Below, one piece after another: positions 40,714-49,044 of a stretch of 64,000 nt of DNA. The position numbers and the translations under genes are program-made. The notes beneath the pieces are model-generated. The model was given only the letters and a program-made list of their open reading frames with translations, made no database searches and was not told the DNA's origin. Source of the DNA: Sva-07 sp963829585 (lineage in GTDB: Bacteria > Actinomycetota > Acidimicrobiia > Acidimicrobiales > Ilumatobacteraceae); contig CAWHJD010000015.1 of NCBI GenBank assembly GCA_963829585.1, forward strand, positions 186,001 through 250,000, written 5' to 3'. Numbering within the stretch: the stretch's first letter is position 1; each line of letters starts with the position of its first letter.

Positions 40714-41670
40714 TCAGCGGCGGAGTTTGGACAGGCGGGCGACGAGGACCTCCATCACCAGCTCGGGATCCAGATCCTTCGCGCCGCGCAGGTCGAGGTC
40801 GGCTTGGGCGAGGAGTTCGATCGCCCGCCGGATCGGGCCGGTGCCGAGGCGGTTGTAGGTCTGGAGTGCCTTCTTCGCGGGATACCCCTTCAGGCCGGTC
40901 GCTGCGGACGCATCGGCCTCCGAGCGCGCCTCGGCGCCGTCGAGCTTGGCGAGGTTCGAGTAGTGGCCGTGCATGATCGCCATGATCTGCAGGGGATGCC
41001 GGCCCCCGGCGTGCATCATCCGTCGGAGCAGGGCGAGCGCCTCGGTGGTCTTGCCGGTGTCGATGGCGTCGGTGAACTCCCAGGGCGGCACTCCCCCGGC
41101 CTCGCCCAGGAACGGCTCGACATCGGCGAAGGTGAGCACGTGATCGTTGCCGTACGTACTCGTGAGCGTCGCCAGGATTCCGTCGAGCCGACCGGCGTCC
41201 TCGCCGAGCCACTGCCCCAGCTGGGCGGCCGCGTCGGGCCTGATCCGCAACCCGGCAGCGGCGATGTGCTCCGAGATCCACTCCTGACGATCCTTCGGGC
41301 GTGACGGCGGCGACGTGTTCACCACCGTGCCGACGGCCTTGACGGCGTCGGCGAGCTTCTTCGGCACGGCGCCGCCATTGACCACGAGGACGAGGTCGGA
41401 CGAGTCGAGCGGGTCGGCGAGGTATGAGAGCAGCGGGGTGAGGTCGGTGGCGTTGAAGCGGCCGACGTCGCGGGCGACGATCACCCGCTTGTCGGTCAGG
41501 AACGACGGTGTCTGCGCTGCGTCGACCACGAGGCGCAGCTCGTACTCGTCACCGTCGAACTCGTCGACCATCATGGCCCGATCGCCCGCACCCACCAGCT
41601 CGTCGACGAGTTCGTGGACCGCGGATCGCAGGATCGATTCGTCGTTGCCGCTGAGCAGATGGGTCGCCAT
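40714..41670 (-). CDS. holA: DNA polymerase III subunit delta
   Basis: 318 residues. The clamp-loader delta subunit opens the sliding clamp. The sequence matches the divergent actinobacterial type: MATHLLSGNDESILRSAVHE, LVLVVNGGAVPKKLADAVKA in the N-terminal AAA-like domain, and the C-terminal LQIMAIMHGHYSNLAKLDGA collar region. It lies 27 bases downstream of comEC, the standard comEC-holA arrangement, which supports the assignment. Confidence 0.92.
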   Translation of the reverse strand: MATHLLSGNDESILRSAVHELVDELVGAGDRAMMVDEFDGDEYELRLVVDAAQTPSFLTDKRVIVARDVGRFNATDLTPLLSYLADPLDSSDLVLVVNGGAVPKKLADAVKAVGTVVNTSPPSRPKDRQEWISEHIAAAGLRIRPDAAAQLGQWLGEDAGRLDGILATLTSTYGNDHVLTFADVEPFLGEAGGVPPWEFTDAIDTGKTTEALALLRRMMHAGGRHPLQIMAIMHGHYSNLAKLDGAEARSEADASAATGLKGYPAKKALQTYNRLGTGPIRRAIELLAQADLDLRGAKDLDPELVMEVLVARLSKLRR

Positions 41671-41697
41671 GGAGACCTCGATTCTTATCGCGTCGTG

Positions 41698-43146
41698 TCA
41701 CCGCCGACTGAACCTGCTCCACAGGAGCGCCGTCATGACGGCGACCAGGATCCCGACCCAGCCGATCCACGACCACGGTGGCTCGGGTTCGAGCCGCGCC
41801 CCGAGCAGGGCGACGGTGTCGACCCACTTGGTCCCCAGCCACGCGGGAAACATCACCACCGGTCCGAGCGCCGGCACGGCGCCCACCACGAGTCCCGCGG
41901 GCAGCCCGTACAGCATCACCATCCCGGCGATCGGGACGGCGAGGAGGTTGGCGGCCACGCTCACGAACGCGAGACGCCCGAACACCAGCACGCTCGGAAC
42001 GATCACACCCACCTGCGCGCCGAGCGTGATCCCGAGCGGGAGCGCGACCGGCCCGAGGATCGCAAGGCGCTGCGCGAGCCATGGACCCACCGTGCACACC
42101 CCGGCGGTGGCGCCCACCGACAACCAGAATCCGACCGACCACAACAGCAACGGGTCGACGAGGAGAAGTCCGGTGACGGCGAGCGCCAGGATCCGCACCG
42201 GCGATCGCTCCCGGCCCGTCATGAACGCCGTCGCCGACAGGCCCGCCATCACACCGGCCCGCAGAATCGACGGTTCGAACCGGGTGATCACCACGAACCA
42301 GGCGATGACCGACACCGTCACGGCCCAGCGAGGAAACGGCCGGAGCCGGACGAGCAGCGGACCGCACGCCGCGAGGACGAACGCCACGTTCTGGCCCGAT
42401 ACGGCGGTCAAGTGCGACAGCCCGCTGGCGCGGAACCGGGCGGTCATGTCGGGGGGCTGTTCACGATCGTCACCGATCACCAGGCCGCGATAGAGGGCGC
42501 CGTGCGGTTCCGGGATGTACTCGGCGGCCCGTTCGATGGCCGCTCGGACACGATTCGAAGCTCGGGCCACCGGACTGCCGGGTGCCACGTCGCTCGCCCA
42601 CTCGAGATCGAACCGGCCGACGACATGCTGCCAGGCGACGCGATGTGCCCGTTCTGCGTCGAGAAGGACGCGCTCGCCCTGCACGTGGATCCACTCCCCG
42701 CCCCGCCACCGCATCACCCGCTGCTGCTGGGCACGACCGCGCGACCACATCTCGAACCGTTCGCCTTCGAGTTCGATGATCACGCGAGTGCTCGACGGGT
42801 AGGGCCGCGGGTCGTCGATCAACCGCCCCCACCCCGTGAACGGCCCCAGTCGGTCCGGTGCCAGATCTGCCCAACTCTGCTGCGAATGGATCCCCGCGCC
42901 GACCGCCACGAGGAGGGCCAGCGCGAACCAACGCCATCCGGCCCGACGCGCCGCCTCGACCGACACGCCGACCAGCGCGACGGCGCCCACCGTCACCATC
43001 GGCGCACCGGTCCACACCCCGACCCCCGTCACGATCGCGAGACCGACGACCGCACCGTCGCCGAAAGCGGGGCGATCGCTGTCCGCTGGGTGCGTCGTTG
43101 CGCCGACACAATCGTCGTAACCTGGTGCACCCGTGACCTCGTTCAC
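41698..43146 (-). CDS. comEC: ComEC/Rec2-family DNA-uptake channel, short form
   Basis: 482 residues from GTG 43146. The competence domain is visible: DMTARFRASGLSHLTAVSGQ followed by NVAFVLAACGPLL, and about ten helices. The usual C-terminal metallo-beta-lactamase nuclease domain (another ~250 residues) is missing; the frame ends cleanly after LLWSRFSRR. An OB-fold-like region lies near residues 90-170. It would carry single-stranded DNA into the cytosol. The start overlaps the start of the opposite-strand gene by 14 bases, so the true start is uncertain. Confidence 0.87.
   Translation of the reverse strand: MNEVTGAPGYDDCVGATTHPADSDRPAFGDGAVVGLAIVTGVGVWTGAPMVTVGAVALVGVSVEAARRAGWRWFALALLVAVGAGIHSQQSWADLAPDRLGPFTGWGRLIDDPRPYPSSTRVIIELEGERFEMWSRGRAQQQRVMRWRGGEWIHVQGERVLLDAERAHRVAWQHVVGRFDLEWASDVAPGSPVARASNRVRAAIERAAEYIPEPHGALYRGLVIGDDREQPPDMTARFRASGLSHLTAVSGQNVAFVLAACGPLLVRLRPFPRWAVTVSVIAWFVVITRFEPSILRAGVMAGLSATAFMTGRERSPVRILALAVTGLLLVDPLLLWSVGFWLSVGATAGVCTVGPWLAQRLAILGPVALPLGITLGAQVGVIVPSVLVFGRLAFVSVAANLLAVPIAGMVMLYGLPAGLVVGAVPALGPVVMFPAWLGTKWVDTVALLGARLEPEPPWSWIGWVGILVAVMTALLWSRFSRR
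43118..43123 (+). promoter_or_regulatory. -10 box, near-leaderless promoter
   Basis: TAACCT ends 9 bases before GTG 43133 of the inserted membrane-protein gene. It lies inside the 5' part of comEC. Confidence 0.35.
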
Positions 43147-43609
43147 CCCAGTCCCGCCCGGTGCCCGGCCACCCTCGTACCACTCGTTGACGCCCGCGCC
43201 GCTCACCGAGGGACCCCGCTGGTACCGGTCTCGGATACGCACATGGGGTCCGCTGGTCGGCCTCGTCGTTCCGGGCATCCTCGGGGCGATCGCCTACGCA
43301 GCACTCCGCTGGTCGGACGCAACCTGGAGCGGTGCCGTCGGGCTGATCGGTGGAGTGTGCGCGGCCCCGGGCCTCCTGCTCGTGGGCGCACCGTTCGGCG
43401 AGCACGATCTCTACGGGCTGGCGATCGCTGCATCAGGACTCCTCTGGATCCTCGTGGGGTTCCTCGCCTCGCGACGCGCCACCCGGAACCCGGTGGCGAC
43501 GTGGAGCGACTACTGGCACCACTTCGCGTGGATGTGTGGCGGGATCTGGCTCGGCAGCTGCCTGGCGCTCGGCATCGCCGCGCTCGTGATCTCCGACTCG
43601 TTGTTCTGA
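43133..43609 (+). CDS. membrane hypothetical protein inserted between comEA and comEC
   Basis: 158 residues. A Pro-rich N-terminus (PVPPGARPPSYHSLTPAPLT) is followed by three or four hydrophobic segments (GPLVGLVVPGILGAIAYAAL, VGLIGGVCAAPGLLLVGAPF, GLAIAASGLLWILVGFL, CGGIWLGSCLALGIAALVI). I do not recognise the family. It lies on the opposite strand between comEA and comEC, genes that are normally co-directional neighbours. A link to DNA uptake is possible only by position. Confidence 0.68.
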   Translation: MTSFTPVPPGARPPSYHSLTPAPLTEGPRWYRSRIRTWGPLVGLVVPGILGAIAYAALRWSDATWSGAVGLIGGVCAAPGLLLVGAPFGEHDLYGLAIAASGLLWILVGFLASRRATRNPVATWSDYWHHFAWMCGGIWLGSCLALGIAALVISDSLF

Positions 43610-43617
43610 CCGGCAGC

Positions 43618-44316
43618 TCACGTCGTCACCAGATCGCGCAAGGCGGCGAGCTTGGCCGGCCCGATGCCGGGCACCCGATCGAGATCGTCGACGTCGACGA
43701 ACGGTCCGTTGCGTTCGCGTTCGGTCACGATGGCAGTCGCCGTCGCCGGACCGACACCGGGCAGCTCCTCGAGTTCATCGGCCGTGGCCCGGTTGAGGTC
43801 GACGGGGCCAGCCGGGACCGACGCGGTGCTCGGGCCGACCGCCATGTCGGGCGGCACCTCCTCGCCGACCACGGGAACGTAGATGCGCGTGGCATCCGCG
43901 ACCACGGCTGCCAGGTTCACGGCGTTCCAGTCGGCCGCCTCGGTCGGCCCACCGGCGGCCACGATCGCGTCGCGAACCCGCGCTCCGGGCATCAGCTCGT
44001 AGACGCCGGGCTCGACCACTGCGCCGGCGACGTGCACCAGCACCACCGACGGCACCGTCGCGGTGGGATCGAGCGCTGCGCTCGGCCGTTCGACCACCGT
44101 CGTGCTCGTCGCCATCGGCAGCGACGCCTCGGTCGGAGGCGGCGGACTGCTGACCAACCAGAATGCGCCTCCGCACACGACCGCCGTGGCGAGCGATGCC
44201 GCCAGGAGCCGTCCGACACCGAACCATTCGATCCACGCCCGCGCCCGCTCGGCGAACGAACTCGGCGAGGAGGGTCTCGACAGGGGCTCCACGATCGGCC
44301 TCCTCGAACGGAACAT
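43618..44316 (-). CDS. comEA: ComEA-like DNA-binding protein (SLBB + helix-hairpin-helix)
   Basis: 232 residues. One transmembrane anchor (LLAASLATAVVCGGAFWLV, about 38-56), an SLBB domain (VLVHVAGAVVEPGVYELMPG, GARVRDAIVAAGGPTEAADW) and a C-terminal tandem HhH: VDLNRATADELEELPGVGPA and FVDVDDLDRVPGIGPAKLAA. This is the standard layout of the extracellular dsDNA receptor for competence. comEC follows on the same strand after the intruding membrane gene. Confidence 0.94.
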   Translation of the reverse strand: MFRSRRPIVEPLSRPSSPSSFAERARAWIEWFGVGRLLAASLATAVVCGGAFWLVSSPPPPTEASLPMATSTTVVERPSAALDPTATVPSVVLVHVAGAVVEPGVYELMPGARVRDAIVAAGGPTEAADWNAVNLAAVVADATRIYVPVVGEEVPPDMAVGPSTASVPAGPVDLNRATADELEELPGVGPATATAIVTERERNGPFVDVDDLDRVPGIGPAKLAALRDLVTT

Positions 44317-44406
44317 GCGCGCGGCGCAACGTCATCAGGAGGAAGTCGGTGATGTGAACCTATCGCTGCACAGCAGCGACTCAACCCGAACGCCGAACCT
44401 GGAACG

Positions 44407-44423
44407 GCGGGGTCTGACCCCGC
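44407..44423. repeat. GGGGTC-GACCCC palindrome downstream of desaturase gene
   Basis: GCGGGGTC-T-GACCCCGC is a perfect 8-bp palindrome. It is enclosed by AACCTG/CAGGTT (44396-44401 and 44428-44433), so a longer interrupted hairpin is possible. It lies 20 bases after the desaturase stop on the minus strand and may terminate that transcript. Confidence 0.65.
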
Positions 44424-44442
44424 GTCTCAGGTTGAGTGCGTC

Positions 44443-45402
44443 TCAGCCGGAGGAGGCGGCGCGCCAGAAGGCCCGGTAGCTCGGGTACTCGATGGCTTCG
44501 GTCACCCATCCGGCGTCGACGAGTTCCTGGTGCAGCTTGGGCAGGTTGTACCAGGGGACGCCCATGTCGACGTGATGGGCCAAGTGCCAGCCCGTGTTGT
44601 ACGGCACCATCCAGTAGCGGGCGAGGCGGCTCTGGCGGATGACGTGCGTGGTCAGGCGCCGGTCCTTCGAGCGGACCATGCCCCCGTGCTCGGCGATGGC
44701 ACGCAGCCGATTCGACACCTTCCACAGCGTCGACCACGACAAGATCCACACGACGTACGCGAGCGGACGCATGAACACGATCGAGGTACCGAGCATGACA
44801 ACGTGAACGATCAGGATCTGCTTGGCTTCGGTCTGACCACGCCGGAGCGCGTGGTACAGCGAGCGAAAGTTCTTCGAGGCGCTGTTTCCCGTCGCGTCGC
44901 GGCGGAGCTTGCGGTGCCACGACTCGCGTGACACCGGGTACCCCGAGTACAGCCCGAGGTCAGGCTCGTCGGGACCCATCTCGTCGCGGTGATGGGCGAA
45001 GTGCGCTCGCCGGTAGGCGAGCATCGCCTGATACGTCGGGTAGGCGAGCAACCAGCGGCCGACACCATCGTTCAGCCGCCGTTCGGTGAACAACAGCCGG
45101 TGGGCCGCTTCGTGGGCGAGGATGTTGAGGCACACGTGCCCCCGCACCATCAGCACGAACGCCAGGAGGTACGACCACCACGTGTTGATCCACGCCGCGG
45201 CGATGACGACGCCGAACGATTGCAGCAGGGTGCTCGCGACCGCGACCGCATTGCGCAGGTTCGAGATGTGGCGGAGTTCGTTGCGCAGCGGAGGGCGCGG
45301 TTTGCCTCGCTCGTTCAGACGCTCGGTCGGCAGGACGTCGGGCAGTGCGTCGACCGGTGGGACCATCGTGCGCTGCGCCGGCGGAGTGGCCATCTGCGTC
45401 AT
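44443..45402 (-). CDS. fatty acid desaturase family protein
   Basis: 319 residues and about four helices. Three histidine boxes bind the di-iron centre: HEAAH, HFAHH (in RRAHFAHHRDEMG) and HLAHH (in TGWHLAHHVDMG). An acyl-lipid or acyl-CoA desaturase or hydroxylase is likely; the position it oxidises is unknown. It starts 27 bases from the divergent PaaX-like regulator gene, with a palindrome on the latter's start codon, so the regulator probably controls it. Confidence 0.9.
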   Translation of the reverse strand: MTQMATPPAQRTMVPPVDALPDVLPTERLNERGKPRPPLRNELRHISNLRNAVAVASTLLQSFGVVIAAAWINTWWSYLLAFVLMVRGHVCLNILAHEAAHRLLFTERRLNDGVGRWLLAYPTYQAMLAYRRAHFAHHRDEMGPDEPDLGLYSGYPVSRESWHRKLRRDATGNSASKNFRSLYHALRRGQTEAKQILIVHVVMLGTSIVFMRPLAYVVWILSWSTLWKVSNRLRAIAEHGGMVRSKDRRLTTHVIRQSRLARYWMVPYNTGWHLAHHVDMGVPWYNLPKLHQELVDAGWVTEAIEYPSYRAFWRAASSG

Positions 45403-45422
45403 GACTCGATGTTACACTCCCC

Positions 45423-45435
45423 GATCACTGTGATC
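45423..45435. promoter_or_regulatory. perfect palindrome over the paaX-like start codon
   Basis: GATCAC-T-GTGATC (6-bp arms, 1-base centre) covers the GTG start at 45430. A TACACT -10 box lies at 45413-45418. The site is within the 27-base divergent region between the desaturase gene and the regulator, suitable for autoregulation and shared control. Confidence 0.5.
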
Positions 45436-46269
45436 AATCTTCGTACGAACGACGCGGACGTCGATCTCGGTCCACTGAGCCCGCGCTCGATCGTGCTCTC
45501 ACTGCTCCTCGGTACCCACCCGCCGTCGATGCCGGTCGGCCGACTCCTCGCGTTCACCTCGTTGTTCGGGATCACGACGGGCACGGCACGCACCGCACTG
45601 TCGCGGATGGTGGCGCGGGGTGAACTCGACAACGACAACGGGATCTACCGATTGAGCGGACGACTCCTCGAACGCCAGGCGCAACAGGACGCGGGCCGAC
45701 TCGAACCTCCGACGAACTGGGACGGCAGCTGGTGGTTCGTCGCCGTGCTGGCGCAGGGCCGTTCCGTCACGGACCGGCGCGCGTTCCGATCGACGGTCGT
45801 CGGTGCGCGGCTCGGCGAGCTGCGTCCCGACACGTGGTTGCGCCCGGCGAACATCGAGGTGCCGGCCGATCTCGCCGGCGTGATCGTGACCCGAGGGCCG
45901 CTCGTCATCGGCGACGACGACGCGGTCGTGAGACGCCTGTGGGACCTCGACGAGATCGACGCTCGGGCCCGTTCGCTCGCTGCCATGCTCCATCGCACCG
46001 GGTCACGACTGGCCGGCGAGGCATGGCCCGCGACGGAGACCCGACCGGCCGAGGAAGGCGCACCGCTCGCTGACGCCTTCGTGCAACTGGCAGCGTGCCA
46101 ACGGTTCCTCAGGACCGAGCCCCAGCTGCCCGACTCGCTCGACCCGGGCCGAGGGAGCGCGGAACTCCGCTCGGCCTATGCCGACGTCGTCGTGTCGTTC
46201 CAACAGCGGCTCGGCGAGTTCTTCGCCCACCGCCGACAACTCGAGGAGATCAGTAGAGACGCGACGTGA
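45430..46269 (+). CDS. PaaX-like transcriptional regulator
   Basis: 279 residues. The N-terminal winged helix reads SPRSIVLSLLLGTHPPSMPV, GRLLAFTSLFGITTGTARTA then LSRMVARGEL, the PaaX pattern. The middle and C-terminal domains (WFVAVLAQGRSVTDRRAFRS, FVQLAACQRFLRTEPQLPDS LDPG) match PaaX/PaaX-C. Classical PaaX responds to phenylacetyl-CoA. Here the neighbour is a desaturase and not a paa operon, so the effector may be a different acyl-CoA. The start is GTG 45430; ATG 45409 is possible. Its 3' end overlaps the thioredoxin gene by 20 bases. Confidence 0.87.
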   Translation: MINLRTNDADVDLGPLSPRSIVLSLLLGTHPPSMPVGRLLAFTSLFGITTGTARTALSRMVARGELDNDNGIYRLSGRLLERQAQQDAGRLEPPTNWDGSWWFVAVLAQGRSVTDRRAFRSTVVGARLGELRPDTWLRPANIEVPADLAGVIVTRGPLVIGDDDAVVRRLWDLDEIDARARSLAAMLHRTGSRLAGEAWPATETRPAEEGAPLADAFVQLAACQRFLRTEPQLPDSLDPGRGSAELRSAYADVVVSFQQRLGEFFAHRRQLEEISRDAT

Positions 46270-46957
46270 GCTGGCGCCGGTAGTCCGCGGTGCGCGGGTC
46301 GGTCGGACCCATCAGCTCGAGCAGGTCGACGTACTTCTGTCGGGCGTCGTCATCGGTCTTCACCTGGTCGAGCAGCGCGGTGAGCTGCTCGTCGTAGTCG
46401 TCCTGCGGAGCCTGACCGACACGTGCCAGCGCGGCGACGTGCCGGGTGCGATCCGACTCCGGGATCCGCGCCAGCAGCGCCAGCGCTTCGTCGCTGTTCC
46501 CCTCGGCGATGAGCAGCTCGGCGAGCGCCACGATGACGTCCTCGTTCGCCGGCGCCATCGACAGTGCGATCCGCAAGCTGCCCTCGTCACCCGCGTCGAG
46601 CAGTTCCCTGATGGCGACCTCCTCCTCGCTCGGAAGCAGGGAGTCGACGAACTCCTTGACCGCATGCTCCGGGTATGCGCCCATGAAGCCATCGACCACT
46701 GCGCCGTCCTTGACCGCGTACACGGCCGGAATCGACTGCACCTTGAACGCTTGGCTCAGGCCGGGGTTCTCGTCGATGTTCACCTTCACCAGCACGACCT
46801 TGCCACCGGTCTCGTCGATGACCTTCTCGATGATCGGTCCGAGGGTCTTGCACGGGCCGCACCACGGAGCCCAGAGGTCGACGACGACCGGGACCTCCGC
46901 GGACTTGTCGATCACGTCGGTCTGAAACGTTGCGTCGGTGACATCGATGGCTGCCAT
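46250..46957 (-). CDS. thioredoxin-TPR protein (CnoX/YbbN-like)
   Basis: 235 residues. A thioredoxin domain with active site WCGPC (32-36) in VVVDLWAPWCGPCKTLGPII is followed by a TPR-like helical tail from about residue 120 (EALALLARIPESDRTRHVAA). This fits the CnoX/YbbN group, which holds unfolded proteins for DnaK and GroEL under oxidative stress; unlike E. coli YbbN the CxxC pair is intact, so redox activity is likely. ATG 46957. It is divergent from the kinase-like gene 43 bases away. Confidence 0.92.
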   Translation of the reverse strand: MAAIDVTDATFQTDVIDKSAEVPVVVDLWAPWCGPCKTLGPIIEKVIDETGGKVVLVKVNIDENPGLSQAFKVQSIPAVYAVKDGAVVDGFMGAYPEHAVKEFVDSLLPSEEEVAIRELLDAGDEGSLRIALSMAPANEDVIVALAELLIAEGNSDEALALLARIPESDRTRHVAALARVGQAPQDDYDEQLTALLDQVKTDDDARQKYVDLLELMGPTDPRTADYRRQLTSRLY

Positions 46958-46985
46958 GGACCCAACGCTACCGGTGCCCGATGAG

Positions 46986-46991
46986 TACCCT
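46986..46991 (+). promoter_or_regulatory. -10 box, near-leaderless promoter
   Basis: TACCCT ends 9 bases before ATG 47001. It would drive the kinase-like gene and the coupled PAC2 gene. Confidence 0.4.
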
Positions 46992-47000
46992 CGGCACCAC

Positions 47001-48059
47001 ATGACTGGGGAGCGAGATGCCGTGAACGCCGTGCCGGGAATCGAAGTGGGAGCCGTCACCGACTGGCTGGAGACGAACGTCGACGGTGCCGTCGGACCCT
47101 TCACGTTCGACGTGATCGCGGGCGGTCACTCGAATCTCACGTTCCGGGTGACCGGGTCGGACGGCAACCGTTTCGTGCTGCGTCGCCCACCCCTCGGACA
47201 CGTGCTGGCGAGCGCCCACGACATGGGGCGCGAGCATCGGATCCTGTCGGGTCTCCAGACCTCTGCCGTGCCGGTTCCTCCGGTGAAGGGATTCTGTGAC
47301 GACCTCGACGTCAACGGCGCGCCGTTCTACGTGATGGGGTTCGTCGACGGCCACGTGCTCCGCGACCGTGTCACTGCAGAGGCGGCACTGCCCGACGAAG
47401 CCACCCGCAGCAATGCCAGCCGGTCGCTCGTCGACACGATGGCCGCCATCCACGCCGTCGACCTCGATGCCGCCGGACTGGCCGACCTCGGTCGCCACGA
47501 CGGCTACATCGAGCGGCAGCTGAAGCGCTGGTACGGCCAGTGGAACCAGGGCAAGACCCGTGAGCTCGCTGCGGTCGACCGCGTCTACGAGGGCCTGCTG
47601 TCGCGCATCCCGGAACAGGGGCCCGCCACCATCGTCCACGGCGACTACCGCCTCGACAACTGCATGGTCGGCGACGACGGCGAAGTCGTCGCGGTACTCG
47701 ACTGGGAGATCTGCACGCTCGGCGATCCCCTCGCCGACGTGGGTCTGCTGCAGGTGTACTGGAACGGACCGAACGACGCCGAAGGCGCATGGAGCGGCAC
47801 GTCGACCTCGGCTCCCGGGTTCTGGGACCGCCCGCAACTGGCCGAGCGCTACGCCGAGGTGTCCGGGCGCGACATCTCGCAGCTCGACTTCTACGTCGCC
47901 TTCGCGTTCTGGAAGTTGGCCTGCATCATCGAGGGTGTGTACTCGCGCTACCTCGGTGGGGCGCTCGGCGATCGATCACCGGAGGAACTCGCTCCGTTCA
48001 AGGTGCAGGTCGAGCAAGCCGCCGCCAGCGCGGAGCGGTACCTCGAGGCATTGCAGTGA
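47001..48059 (+). CDS. phosphotransferase family protein (APH/ACAD10-like kinase fold)
   Basis: 352 residues. The kinase-like fold shows FDVIAGGHSNLTFRVTGSDG (Gly loop), FVLRRPP (Lys/Arg of strand 3), the catalytic IVHGDYRLDNCMV (Brenner motif HGDxxxxN) and VLDWEICTLGDPLADVG (metal-binding Asp). This subgroup resembles the N-terminal kinase domain of ACAD10/11, linked to 4-hydroxy acyl-CoA phosphorylation, more than antibiotic resistance kinases. An acyl-CoA dehydrogenase is at 4.4 kb but not adjacent. Its stop overlaps the PAC2 start (GTGA). Confidence 0.88.
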   Translation: MTGERDAVNAVPGIEVGAVTDWLETNVDGAVGPFTFDVIAGGHSNLTFRVTGSDGNRFVLRRPPLGHVLASAHDMGREHRILSGLQTSAVPVPPVKGFCDDLDVNGAPFYVMGFVDGHVLRDRVTAEAALPDEATRSNASRSLVDTMAAIHAVDLDAAGLADLGRHDGYIERQLKRWYGQWNQGKTRELAAVDRVYEGLLSRIPEQGPATIVHGDYRLDNCMVGDDGEVVAVLDWEICTLGDPLADVGLLQVYWNGPNDAEGAWSGTSTSAPGFWDRPQLAERYAEVSGRDISQLDFYVAFAFWKLACIIEGVYSRYLGGALGDRSPEELAPFKVQVEQAAASAERYLEALQ

Positions 48060-48959
48060 GCGATCCGTCGAGACATGGCACGGGCGACGGCGCCTACGAG
48101 TGGCTCGTCGACGAACCGATGCTCCACGAGCCTGTCCTCGTGGTGATGCTGACCGGGTGGATCGACGCCGCCAACGCAGCCGGAGCGGCGGCCGCCGCAC
48201 TGTCGAAGGAGTGCGAGACCAGCCCCCTCGTGCGGTTCGACGACGACACGTTCATCGACTATCGGGCCCGCCGGCCGATCATGGAGCTTCGTGACGGCAT
48301 CAACACCGACCTCGTCTGGTCGACGATCGAGCTGCGTTCCGGACGTTCGACGTCGGGTCGTGACGTCCTGGTGCTGACCGGTCCGGAACCCGACATGGCC
48401 TGGCACCGCTTCGCCCGATCGATGTCCGACATCGCGGTCGAACTCGGCGTCACGAAGATGGTCGCCTTCGGGGCCTACCCGTTCGCTGCGCCGCACACCC
48501 GCACACCGCGCCTGTCGTGTTCGTCACCCTCCACCGAGGTCCTCGCGAACGTGACGTTCGCCGCGCAGCTCCGTCGATGTTCCCGCGGGCATGGCGGCCG
48601 CGCTGGAGCACGCGATGCACGCCCGCAAGATCCCTGCGATCGGCATCTGGGTACAGGTTCCGCACTACGTGGCGGCACTCCCCTATCCGGCGGCTTCGGT
48701 GGCGTTGCTCGATGGGCTGACCGAGGTCACGGGCATCGAAGTGGCTGCCGCCGACCTGCGCGCCGCAGTCGGCCCGCAACGCCAACGGATCGATGCGTCG
48801 ATCGCCGACAACGCCGAGCATCTGTCCATGCTGCACCAACTCGAGGAGATGTACGACGCGTCGACCGACGGCGACGTGACTCCGGGTCCGGCATTCGAGA
48901 TGCGTTCGGGCGACGAACTCGCCGACGAGATCCAGCAGTTCCTCCGCGACCAGGACTGA
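48056..48959 (+). pseudogene. PAC2 family (proteasome assembly chaperone-like) protein, split by a frameshift
   Basis: Joined length is about 300 residues. The first frame holds EPVLVVMLTGWIDAANAAGA, FIDYRARRPIMELRDGI and MVAFGAYPFAAPHTRTPRLS. The second frame, from about 48561, holds SVDVPAGMAAALEHAMHARK then PAIGIWVQVPHYVAALPYPA and the helical tail to FLRDQD. One extra base near 48560-48565 (GCCGCGC) breaks it, and length is 3n+1. PAC2 proteins are common in Actinobacteria with ill-defined roles, perhaps linked to the proteasome. Both halves are intact, so a consensus error is likely. GTG 48056 is coupled to the kinase-like gene. Confidence 0.84.
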
Positions 48960-48962
48960 ACC

Positions 48963-49023
48963 GGTCTTTCGGGGTCGGGTCCGGAAAGACCCACGGTCTG
49001 TCGGGGTCGGGTCCGGAAAGACC
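48963..49023. repeat. paired REP-like elements, family A, second pair
   Basis: Two 29-base units (48963-48991 and 48995-49023) like those at 33170. The first begins GGTCTTTCGGGGTCGGGTCC and ends GGAAAGACC, giving a perfect 8-bp end stem; the second has GGTCTGTC with one mismatch. They lie directly between the PAC2 stop and the -10 box of the LLM gene. Confidence 0.85.
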
Positions 49024-49030
49024 CAGGGTC

Positions 49031-49036
49031 TAGCGT
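49031..49036 (+). promoter_or_regulatory. -10 box, near-leaderless promoter
   Basis: TAGCGT ends 8 bases before ATG 49045 and begins 8 bases after the second REP-like unit, so the repeat occupies the -35 region. Confidence 0.5.
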
Positions 49037-49044
49037 CGGGGCCC

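Noticed and set aside
41614..44352. Plus-strand open frame of over 900 codons across comEC and comEA
   Set aside because: It is antisense to two recognisable competence genes and has an Arg/His/Pro composition typical of shadow frames.
47001..48059. Aminoglycoside resistance kinase
   Set aside because: The fold is shared, but sequence and coupling to a PAC2 gene fit the ACAD10-like kinase group; no resistance context is present.
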